The notes beneath the pieces were generated by a model. It worked only from the letters and a program-made list of their open reading frames with translations, ran no database searches and was not told the DNA's origin. A program made the translations under genes and the position numbers. From NCBI GenBank assembly GCA_034431315.1, contig DAOUDK010000032.1, positions 4,822-68,821 on the forward strand: 64,000 nt of DNA, written 5' to 3'. The stretch is from JAUWOY01 sp034431315. GTDB taxonomy: Bacteria; Chloroflexota; Anaerolineae; VGOG01. Below, piece after piece: positions 33,288-41,400 of this stretch. Numbering within the stretch: position 1 is the stretch's first letter; every line of letters begins with the position of its first letter.

Positions 33288-33334
33288 CCCCGCCGGCCAT
33301 CGCGCCTTAGAAAAAAGCACGATGACCGGCGGGG
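33288..33334 (-). other. GC-rich stem-loop after the AOR iron-sulfur gene
   Basis: A 15-base stem with one mismatch (CCCCGCCGGTCATCG / CGATGGCCGGCGGGG) and a loop containing T6 on the minus strand, 24 bases after the FeS gene. It may be a stabilising or partly terminating hairpin at the break between the two operon halves. Confidence 0.6.
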
Positions 33335-33357
33335 ATGATGGGCTCAGGCTCTGGCTC

Positions 33358-33849
33358 CTACCGCCCAAGCACTTCCTCGATAGCCAGCTTGCGACGCGCC
33401 CGCTGCGCGCGCCGGTCGGGCGTGGTGAGTTCGAGGGCATCCTTGGGACACCACTTGACGCACTGTGGGCCCTCTTCCTGGTCTTCGCACAGGTCGCAGA
33501 TTTCGGCCAGTTTGGTCTCCGGGTTGATCAAGATCGCGCCGAAGTCGCAGGCCTCGATGCACCAGGCACAGCCGTCACAACGATTGGCGTCTATGCGGAT
33601 GATGCCGGTGAGCGGGTCCTGTGACAGCGCGTCGCGCGGACAGGCGATGACGCAAGGCGCGTCCTCACACGTGCGGCAAGCCACGGATACGATCAAGATT
33701 TCCTCGGCCCGCACCGTGCGGATACGGCTGCGATAGGTGTTGAACTCACCCGCCTTGGTGTATGAGCAGATGTACTCGCACAACTGACAGCCCACACACT
33801 TGCTCGGGTCACACGTGATGTATTGGTACTTGGAAGTTGATGTAGGCAT
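33358..33849 (-). CDS. Four-cluster ferredoxin subunit of the aldehyde oxidoreductase
   Basis: A 163-residue HycB/BamC-like protein with cysteine groups CVGCQLCEYICS, CRTCEDAPCVIACP, CDGCAWCIEACD and CDLCEDQEEGPQCVKWCP, enough for about four [4Fe-4S] clusters. Such subunits pair with AOR-family catalytic subunits (as BamC with BamB) and pass electrons to Hdr-type modules. It is encoded 9 bases after aor. In this window the natural next partner, HdrA, lies 4.4 kb further on, beyond the accessory island. Confidence 0.88.
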   Translation of the reverse strand: MPTSTSKYQYITCDPSKCVGCQLCEYICSYTKAGEFNTYRSRIRTVRAEEILIVSVACRTCEDAPCVIACPRDALSQDPLTGIIRIDANRCDGCAWCIEACDFGAILINPETKLAEICDLCEDQEEGPQCVKWCPKDALELTTPDRRAQRARRKLAIEEVLGR

Positions 33850-33858
33850 GGTTTTCTC

Positions 33859-35745
33859 CTATACTCCGATCTCATCGGCAACGTCATCCATCCCCAATGC
33901 GATCAGTTTTTCCTTGGGGATTTGCCCGTCCTTGGTCCAACCTTTGGCCTCGTAGTACAGGTCCTTCATGTACTCCAATTCCTCCTCGGTCACCACGTGC
34001 CCGGCAGAGGGGCCCTCTTTCATCGGCTCGTGCTGCCAGCGGTAGGGCAGGTGGTCGTCCGCACGGGTCCACCCTTCGCGGATGTTGAAGGCCTTTTTGA
34101 TCGTAAAGGCCCGCTCGCCGATCAGATCCACAGCGTCGTAGTCAAACTCCCAGCCCGTGGTGGCGTTGATCAAGTTGGCGATGGCTGGCCACGCGCCCGC
34201 TCGGTCGGCCTTGCCGGTGAAGCAGCGACGGATGAACTTGCACAGCGGCAGCGTGTCGTACACCGCGGCGTATTCCTCGGTTCCCTTGGCCAATTTGCCA
34301 CGGGTCTCGTCAACGCTAAAGCGGTCTACCTCTCCCTGGATGTCGGGGTCGTAGGCCGCCGTCCGGTTGTGGCAGGCGCCGCGCGTGACCACCGCCAGTC
34401 CCAGGGCAAAGGTCTTGAGCCCGCGCGCGTCGTAGCCGGGACACTCCAGCCCCTTGATGTGCATGGCCCACTGGTAGGTCTCGGTGCCGCGCTCTTCGTC
34501 AACCTGGGCGCTGGCTTGTTTGGTGCCCAGAGCCAACAGATCGCCGATTCCCTCGCGGTCGCGGATCATCTCGGCCAGCGTCACCACTGCATCGGCGTTG
34601 CCGAAATAGGGCTCGAAGCCGTCGGGGTACTTGTCGCACTTGAAGTCCTCTTTGGTGAAGACACCCCGCTCGAAGGTCTCCATCGCCCAGGAGATGGTCA
34701 CGCCGGTGCTCATCGCATCCATGCCGCCCTGATCGCAGATCTCAATGGCCTTGATCGCCGCCTGCAGGTCTTTCAAGCCGCAGTTGGGACCGACCGCGTA
34801 CAGGCACTCGTAATCAATGCCGGTCATCGCCCCAGCATACGGCCCATCTTTGGCGCGGGACATCTGCTCGCAGGCGATGGGGCACTGGGCGCAGGCGATG
34901 GTCTTGACGTTGTAATGTTCGTGCAGGTACTCGCCGCTCATCAGCTCGGCGTGCTCAAACACACCCTGCTGATAGTTGCGCGTGGGGAGCAGCCCCAGGC
35001 GGTTCATGTTGAGCACGTTGGCGACCGTGCCCAAAAAACGATACTTCTGGGTGTACGGCCCCTGCGCTGCCTGGACGATCTCATAAGACAGCTTTAACAG
35101 CGCCTCCGGATCGGCCACGCTGACGCCGTTCGTCCCCCGCACCGAGAGGGCCTTGAGTTTCTTGGACCCCCATACTGCGCCGTGCCCGGTGCGCCCGGCC
35201 TGGCGGCCGTCGTTGGTCACGTTGGCGAACAAGACCTGATTTTCACCGCCCGGGCCGATGGTCGCGGAGCGCACCTGGTCATCGCCCATCTCCTCCCGGA
35301 TGGCCTCCTCGGTCTGATATGTCCCCAGGCCCAGCAGATGAGAGGCGTCGCGGAACTCGACCCGGTCGTCGTCAATGAAGACGTTGACCCAATCCTCACT
35401 GGCTCCGTGGATGACGATGCCATCCCACCTGGCACGCTTGAGCGCAATCGTGAGCCAGCTCGACGACATGCTGTCGCCGATGAACCCGGTTAACGGCGAC
35501 TTGGAGGCTATGCCGTATTTTCCCCCCACCGGCACTGGCGTTCCGGCGAAGAGACCGTTGGCGATGCAGATCGGGTTGCCCGGCGAAAGCGGGTCACATC
35601 CTACCTCGATGTTCTCCCAGCAAAGCCGGCTGGCCATGGACACACCGCCGATGTAGATCTTGTACCACTCCTCTGGCTTGGATTCGACCCAAGTCTTGCG
35701 CGTGGTCAGATCAAGGTGAAGAATTTTCCCACTGTAACCATACAT
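33859..35745 (-). CDS. aor: Tungsten/molybdenum aldehyde:ferredoxin oxidoreductase family enzyme
   Basis: A 628-residue AOR-family catalytic subunit. MYGYSGKILHLDLTTRK is the standard start, VGGKYGIASKSPLTGFIGDS and GRTGHGAVWGSKKLKA bind the bis-pterin cofactor, and CAQCPIAC with a distal LPLCKF cysteine binds the [4Fe-4S] cluster. The family includes aldehyde, formaldehyde and crotonaldehyde-type oxidoreductases and BamB of class II benzoyl-CoA reductase. The substrate cannot be decided from sequence. It is encoded 2 bases after the MoaD-like gene and 9 before its ferredoxin subunit, consistent with one transcript. Confidence 0.92.
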   Translation of the reverse strand: MYGYSGKILHLDLTTRKTWVESKPEEWYKIYIGGVSMASRLCWENIEVGCDPLSPGNPICIANGLFAGTPVPVGGKYGIASKSPLTGFIGDSMSSSWLTIALKRARWDGIVIHGASEDWVNVFIDDDRVEFRDASHLLGLGTYQTEEAIREEMGDDQVRSATIGPGGENQVLFANVTNDGRQAGRTGHGAVWGSKKLKALSVRGTNGVSVADPEALLKLSYEIVQAAQGPYTQKYRFLGTVANVLNMNRLGLLPTRNYQQGVFEHAELMSGEYLHEHYNVKTIACAQCPIACEQMSRAKDGPYAGAMTGIDYECLYAVGPNCGLKDLQAAIKAIEICDQGGMDAMSTGVTISWAMETFERGVFTKEDFKCDKYPDGFEPYFGNADAVVTLAEMIRDREGIGDLLALGTKQASAQVDEERGTETYQWAMHIKGLECPGYDARGLKTFALGLAVVTRGACHNRTAAYDPDIQGEVDRFSVDETRGKLAKGTEEYAAVYDTLPLCKFIRRCFTGKADRAGAWPAIANLINATTGWEFDYDAVDLIGERAFTIKKAFNIREGWTRADDHLPYRWQHEPMKEGPSAGHVVTEEELEYMKDLYYEAKGWTKDGQIPKEKLIALGMDDVADEIGV

Positions 35746-35747
35746 AG

Positions 35748-36032
35748 TTAACCTCCTGCTGATATAGACATCAATATGATTCGATCACCATCGCTGGGGC
35801 TGTCATCCATCTGACTCGCCTGGATCATTCGCCTGGCATTCAGATTGAAAATGTTGGGAGTCTGCAACGTCTCGCCATCAGGCTGGATCACGTTCCCGAT
35901 CATTTTCGGGTACCTGATGCCCAGCGTGCGTACAATGTCACGAAACGTCGTGCCCTCTTCCAGATCCAACGCAATCTCTTTTATCCCTGCGGCAAGTCTG
36001 GAAAGCCCCAGAAGTTCCACTTGAACACGCAC
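35748..36032 (-). CDS. MoaD/ThiS-family ubiquitin-like sulfur carrier
   Basis: A 94-residue beta-grasp protein ending in SAGG, the C-terminal di-glycine that is activated and thiocarboxylated. ELLGLSRLAAG, GTTFRDIVRTLG and SDGDRIILMSISAGG follow the MoaD pattern. Its place directly before aor suggests it supplies dithiolene sulfur for the tungstopterin cofactor, a common pairing. Housekeeping molybdopterin genes are not in the window. Confidence 0.85.
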   Translation of the reverse strand: MRVQVELLGLSRLAAGIKEIALDLEEGTTFRDIVRTLGIRYPKMIGNVIQPDGETLQTPNIFNLNARRMIQASQMDDSPSDGDRIILMSISAGG

Positions 36033-36069
36033 CTCTTGCCTCCTGCTTCCTGCCCCTGTGCCTTATTTG

Positions 36070-37038
36070 CTAACTACTAACCGCCACCGGCTGACTGCTA
36101 ACTGCTAACGTCTCCAGCGCTCGCTCAAAGTCGGCGACGTCGGCCGCCCGGATGGCCGCTTGCAAGAGGTTTCGCAGCCGGCCTGGGTCGGTAATTGTCG
36201 AAAGTTGGTATTCCAGTTGACGATAGGTTTGCACCGATATATCCGGATGAGTGGTTAACACCTCCAGGATCGCTTCTATCAACCCTTCGACACGGCCTTC
36301 GACCCGTCCCTCAGTCTGTCCCTCGGCCCGTCCCGCTGTCCGTCCCTCGACACGCGCCTCTTCACGGATGCGGCGCAGAAAGGGAGTGTCCATCATCAGG
36401 CCGTGATCTATCGCTTCCAACAGTCGTTCGGTCATTTCCAGTACCTCCTCGTCTCGCATCAGGCTCGTCAGAGCCGCGAACAAACGGACACGCTCTCCCT
36501 CGTCGGGCGTTTGCTGGATGGTTGTTATCACCTGGGGCAGCACGCGCTCCGGTTCCTCAATGCGCGTCTGCCCGATGAGGGCCAACAGTGCCGGCCGCCC
36601 AAGGCCCAGCAGTTCCTCAGCCTGCATCTGCCACAACCGGACGACCCGGTAACGCCAGGCCAGGGTCAGGCCTCCGTCAGGGCACTCAAGCTGGTGGCTC
36701 CCTTCGTCGTTAGCCCCGGCTCCGTCGCCCACGTAGAGCACAGCGCTGCACAGGTAGCCCGCTCCTTGCTGCGCCAGCCGGCTGAGGTAGTCGAGCATGC
36801 GCAGGGGCATCGGCCGCTCGCTACGCCGGCTCTGGAACTCCACATGCAGCAAAGTGACCCGTCCATCGGCCAGCGTGACGCGGAAGACCGTATCTATCCG
36901 CAGCGCCCCGGCGGGCAACTCGATGTTTAAGGGCTGGACGTGGCGCACATCGGCGTCGTCCACGTCCAACAGCCAGGTGGCAAAGTCCAGGGCAAACTCG
37001 CTCACCAGCAGCTTGAAGGGGGTGTCGGTCTGGGGCAT
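36070..37038 (-). CDS. Rpn/YhgA-like PD-(D/E)XK family protein
   Basis: A 322-residue protein of the Rpn (transposase_31/YhgA) type: LRIDTVFRVTLADGRVTLLHVEFQS contains the D...ExQ nuclease core, followed by a helical region. A repeat-rich stretch of G-R-x-E-G units (about 235-265) is typical of the family. The start at 37038 (MPQTDTPF) is internal to a longer open frame and has AGGAG just upstream. The last residues LAVSSQPVAVSS are encoded by TGCTAAC heptamers. Related proteins act as recombination-promoting or phage-responsive nucleases. Confidence 0.75.
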   Translation of the reverse strand: MPQTDTPFKLLVSEFALDFATWLLDVDDADVRHVQPLNIELPAGALRIDTVFRVTLADGRVTLLHVEFQSRRSERPMPLRMLDYLSRLAQQGAGYLCSAVLYVGDGAGANDEGSHQLECPDGGLTLAWRYRVVRLWQMQAEELLGLGRPALLALIGQTRIEEPERVLPQVITTIQQTPDEGERVRLFAALTSLMRDEEVLEMTERLLEAIDHGLMMDTPFLRRIREEARVEGRTAGRAEGQTEGRVEGRVEGLIEAILEVLTTHPDISVQTYRQLEYQLSTITDPGRLRNLLQAAIRAADVADFERALETLAVSSQPVAVSS

Positions 37039-37057
37039 CTCCTGCCTCTTGCCTCCG

Positions 37058-38065
37058 CTATTTGCCAGCGATGTAATGGAACAGGTCGGCCACCCGGCAG
37101 GCGTAGGCCCACTCGTTGTCGTACCAGGACACGACCTTGACCAGGTTTCCTGCCACGACCATAGTGGAGAGGGCATCTACAGTGGAAGAGGAGGGATCGC
37201 CCTTGAAGTCAACGGATACCAGGGGCTCTTCGCAGACGGCCAGGATGCCCTTCATCTTTCCCTCGGCGGCCGCCCTGAAGGCGTTGTTGATCTCCTCCAC
37301 CGTCGTGTCCCTTCCCAAAAGGGCCACCACGTCAACGATAGAGACGGTAGGTGTGGGCACCCGCATGGCGATGCCGTGGAACTTCCCCTTGAGCTCAGGG
37401 ATAGTCAGGGTCGTAGCGATGGCCGCCCCCGTAGTGGTGGGGATGATGTTCAACGCCGCCGCCCGTGCCCGCCGCAGGTCTCTATGGGGCAAGTCCAGGA
37501 TGCGTTGATCGGTGGTATAGGCGTGGGTGGTGGTCATCAGGGCTTTCTCGACGCCGAATTTGTCGGAAAGCACCTTCATCACCGGGGCGATGCAGTTGGT
37601 GGTGCAGGAGGCATTAGAGATGATGTGGTGCTTGTCCGGGTCGTACTGATCCTCGTTCACCCCCAGGACGATGGTGACGTCGGGGCCCTTGGCCGGGGCG
37701 GAGATGACCACCTTCTTGGCTCCCGCCTCCAGGTGCTTGGCCGCCTTCTCCCTCTCCCTGAAGATGCCGGTTGATTCGAGGACGTAGTCCACCCCCAGTT
37801 CGCCCCAGGGAAGCTGGGCTGGATCGCGCTCGCACAGGAATCTGATCTCCTTGCCATTGACCGCCAGAGCGCCATCTTTGACCTCGACAGTGCCGGGGAA
37901 GCGGCCGTAGTTAGAGTCGTACTTGAGGAGGTGGGCCATGGTAGGCAGATCCCCAATGTCGTTGACCGCCACCACCTCCAACTCATCGGGGTAGTAGTCC
38001 AGCATAGCCTTAAAGGACTGTCGCCCGATGCGCCCAAAACCATTGATGCCGACTTTGACTGTCAT
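37058..38065 (-). CDS. gap: Glyceraldehyde-3-phosphate dehydrogenase
   Basis: A 335-residue glycolytic/gluconeogenic enzyme. VGINGFGRIGR is the NAD-binding start, SNASCTTNCIAPV holds the catalytic cysteine, and the C-terminal WYDNEWAYACRVADL is fully conserved. In place of the common phosphate-site sequence it has TGAAIATTLTIPELKGKFHG. It has its own promoter and reads toward the Rpn and AOR genes at short spacing. Confidence 0.95.
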   Translation of the reverse strand: MTVKVGINGFGRIGRQSFKAMLDYYPDELEVVAVNDIGDLPTMAHLLKYDSNYGRFPGTVEVKDGALAVNGKEIRFLCERDPAQLPWGELGVDYVLESTGIFREREKAAKHLEAGAKKVVISAPAKGPDVTIVLGVNEDQYDPDKHHIISNASCTTNCIAPVMKVLSDKFGVEKALMTTTHAYTTDQRILDLPHRDLRRARAAALNIIPTTTGAAIATTLTIPELKGKFHGIAMRVPTPTVSIVDVVALLGRDTTVEEINNAFRAAAEGKMKGILAVCEEPLVSVDFKGDPSSSTVDALSTMVVAGNLVKVVSWYDNEWAYACRVADLFHYIAGK

Positions 38066-38108
38066 TTAACTCCTCCTTCGTTGAATTGTTACGAATGTCA
38101 CTGGCGAT

Positions 38109-38137
38109 ATTATACCACATCTTTTTCCTCAAAGCAA
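38109..38137 (-). promoter_or_regulatory. gap: gap promoter
   Basis: On the minus strand TTGCTT, a 17-base spacer and TATAAT, ending about 44 bases before the gap ATG. Confidence 0.75.
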
Positions 38138-38188
38138 ACTCGCTTTTCCGGCCCTTTTACGAAGCCCACAGATATGGCGGACAGCGCC

Positions 38189-38217
38189 TTGACAAAATCG
38201 GTCAACTATGCTATCAT
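38189..38217 (+). promoter_or_regulatory. Promoter of the second Hdr operon
   Basis: TTGACA, a 17-base spacer and TATCAT. Transcription would begin near 38224 and leave a leader of about 220 bases before the hdrA start. The leader (38224-38444) holds several GC-rich complementary segments (for example GGGGGAAGGGATACCCCGG) but no RNA class I can name. Confidence 0.7.
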
Positions 38218-38444
38218 TCTGCCTTGGTGTGCCAGCGTCCTGCCCGCAGCCTCGCATCACGGGGGAAGGGATACCCCGGTTGGTTGGCCCCACGTCGTTG
38301 CTCTGGAGCAGGATGGGTTGATGACCATGGTGATGATTGAAGACCACTCGCCAAAGCATCGGCGGGGATGATGGCTGCGGAGGTACAGAGCGGAAGTTTT
38401 TGTGTCTTTGCTTGTATGGCCGAGGAAGGGGTATTGGAATCTCA

Positions 38445-41400
38445 ATGAGCGATGAGCGCGGCGAGGCAGACAACGTGATAGGTGCGGTGATGGTCGTCGG
38501 CGGGGGCATCGGTGGCATACAGGCCTCGCTCGACCTGGCCGAATCCGGCTTCAAGGTCTACCTGGTAGAGTCCTCGCCTAGCATTGGCGGGGTGATGGCG
38601 CAGTTAGACAAGACCTTTCCCACTAACGACTGCGCGATGTGCATCCTCTCGCCCAAGCTGGTGGAGTGCGGGCGGCATCTCAATATTGAGGTGATGACCT
38701 ACGCCGAACTGGAGAACATCGAGGGAGAGCCGGGCGACTTCACGGTGCGCGTGCGCCAGCATCCCCGCTACGTGGACGTGGACGAGTGCACAGGTTGTGA
38801 TGACTGCGCGGCGGTTTGTCCCATCCGCCGCCCTGACCAGTTCAACGTCGGCTTGTCTGAGCGGCGGGCGGTCTACAAACCCTACCCCCAGGCGATACCT
38901 AACGCCTACGCCATCGAGAAGCGGGGCGTCGCTCCCTGCCGGGACGCCTGCCCTGCTGGTCAGCGCGCTCAGGGCTACATCGCCCTCATCCACGAGGGTC
39001 GCTACGAGGACGCGCTGCGGGTCATCAAAGAGGATAATCCCTTCCCCGGCATCTGCGGGCGTATCTGCAATCACCGCTGCGAGGACGCCTGCAGCCGGGG
39101 CAAGTTAGATGAGCCGATCAATATCCGGGCGCTGAAGCGGGTCGTCACCGACAAGATCTACGCCCACCCCCGGGTGGTGCCGGAGCCGGCTGAGCGCAAA
39201 TTCGAGGAGCGCGTGGCGATCATCGGCGCGGGTCCCTGCGGGCTCACCACCGCCCAGGACCTGTGCAAACTGGGGTATGGAGCCACCGTCTTCGAGGCGC
39301 TGCCCGTGGCTGGCGGGATGCTGCGCGTGGGAGTGCCTGAGTACCGCCTTCCGTCCTGGATCGTGGACCGGGAGGTGCAGGACATCGTGGACCTGGGGGT
39401 GGAACTGCGGCTGAACACGTCGGTGGACAACTTGGACGATGTCTTCGCCGAGGGGTTCGACGCGGTGCTCATCGCCGTGGGAGCCCACGAGGGCGTCCGC
39501 CTACCCATTCCTGGAGCGAACCTGGAGGGGGTGCTGATCAACACTACGTTCCTGCGCGACGTGCGGTTGGGCAATCCGCCGGAGTTGGGGAAGCAGGTCG
39601 CGGTCGTCGGGGCCGGGGACGTGGCGATGGACGTGGCCCGTACTGCTGTGCGGTTGGGGTCGGACGTGCACGTCTACTACCGCCGCACCCGCGAGGAGGC
39701 GACGGCCGACGAGGAGGAGATGCGCCACGCGGAGGAAGAGGGGGTCGTCTTCCACTGGCAGGTCACACCTGTCGAGATCGTCGGAGATGGGAACGGGCGT
39801 GTGACGGGGATGAAGTGCGTGCGCACGGAGCAGGGATTGCCCGATGAGTCGGGCCGGCGCCGGCCTGTCCCAATCCCTGGATCGGAGCACTTTGTACCGG
39901 GCGACAACATCATTCTCTCCGTGGGGCAGCGGGCCGGCTTGGCCTTCATTCCGGAGAGCGCGGGCGTCGAGATCACGAAGTGGTCTACCGTAACTGTTGA
40001 TCCCAATACCCTGGTCACGACTCGACCGGGGGTCTTTGCGGCGGGCGACGCCACCACTGGAACGGCGTTCATCATTGACGCCATCGCTGCTGGCCATCGG
40101 GTTGCTGAGTCCATCCATCGCTATTTGCGAGGAGAGGAACTGGAGCCACCGCCCAGCCCTAAACTGCCGGTGGTGGACCTGACGCGGACAGAGATCGAGG
40201 AGCGGGTGGCGCGGGGAGAGATAGGTGTCCAACCCCGCGTGCCGATGGACGAGCTCTCGGTCGAGGAGAGGCTTTCGACCTTCAAGGAGGTGACGGCGGG
40301 CTACACGGACGAGCAGGCACAGAAGGAGGCGGCCCGTTGCCTGGCCTGCGGCATCTGCTCCGAGTGCCTGCAATGCGTCTACGCCTGCCAGAAGCACTGC
40401 ATTGACCACAACATGCAGGAAGAAGTCGTCGAACTGCAGGTGGGGGCGGTGGTGTTGACGCTCGGGCTGGAGACGATGCCGGGCGACGTGCGGCCTGAGT
40501 TCGGCTACGGGCGCTACCCCAACGTGATGACCAGCATCGAATTCGAGCGACTCCTCTCTGCCTCTGGCCCCTTCAAGGGGCGGGTGCAGCGCCCCTCGGA
40601 TGGCGACATCCCCACCCGCATCGCCTTCATCCAGTGCGTGGGCTCGCGGGATGCGGCCAGTGGGCGGGGGTACTGCTCCTCGGTTTGCTGCATGTACACC
40701 ACCAAGGAGGCGGTCGTCGCCAAGGAGCACATGGCCCAGATCGAGCCGACCATCTTCTACATGGATATGCGGGCCTACGGCAAGGACTTCGACAAGTACA
40801 TAGAGCGGGCGCAGGAGGAGTACGGCGTCCGATATGTCAGGCACATGATCTCCTCGATCAAAGAGGATCCGCACACCAACAACTTGCTGCTCAGATACGA
40901 GGCTGAGCCTGTCCTGGCCGTCGGGCCAGGGAACGGGGAGATGGTCGAGGAGGAGTTCGACCTGGTCGTGCTGTCGGTGGGACTTGAACCCTCGCCACGG
41001 ACGAAGGAGCTGGCCGACCGGCTGGGGGTCGAGTTGAATAGCTACGGCTTCTGCCAAACTGATTCCCTGTCCCCGCTGTCCACCTCGCGGCCGGGCATCT
41101 TCGTCTGCGGGGCGTTCTCCGCGCCCAAGGACATCCCAGAGACGGTGATGCAGGCCAGCGGCGCGGCGGCGGCGGCCGGCGGGCTGCTGGCCTCGGCCAG
41201 GGGCACCCTGGTGAAGAAGAAGGAGTACCCACCGGAGCGCGACATCCGGGGCGAGCCGCCACGCATCGGGGTGTTCATCTGCTCCTGCGGGCTCAATATC
41301 GGCGGGGTGGTGAACGTGCCGGAGGTGGTGGACTACGCCAGGACGTTGCCCAACGTGGTGTACGCGGAGAACAACCTCTACACCTGCTCGCAGGACACCC

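Noticed and set aside
33288..33334. Definite transcription terminator after the AOR ferredoxin gene
   Set aside because: The T run lies in the loop rather than after the stem, so intrinsic termination is not well supported; recorded only as a stem-loop.
38224..38444. Molybdenum/tungsten cofactor riboswitch in the leader
   Set aside because: Tempting because of the AOR locus nearby, but I could not match the conserved core, and the operon downstream encodes no cofactor enzyme.
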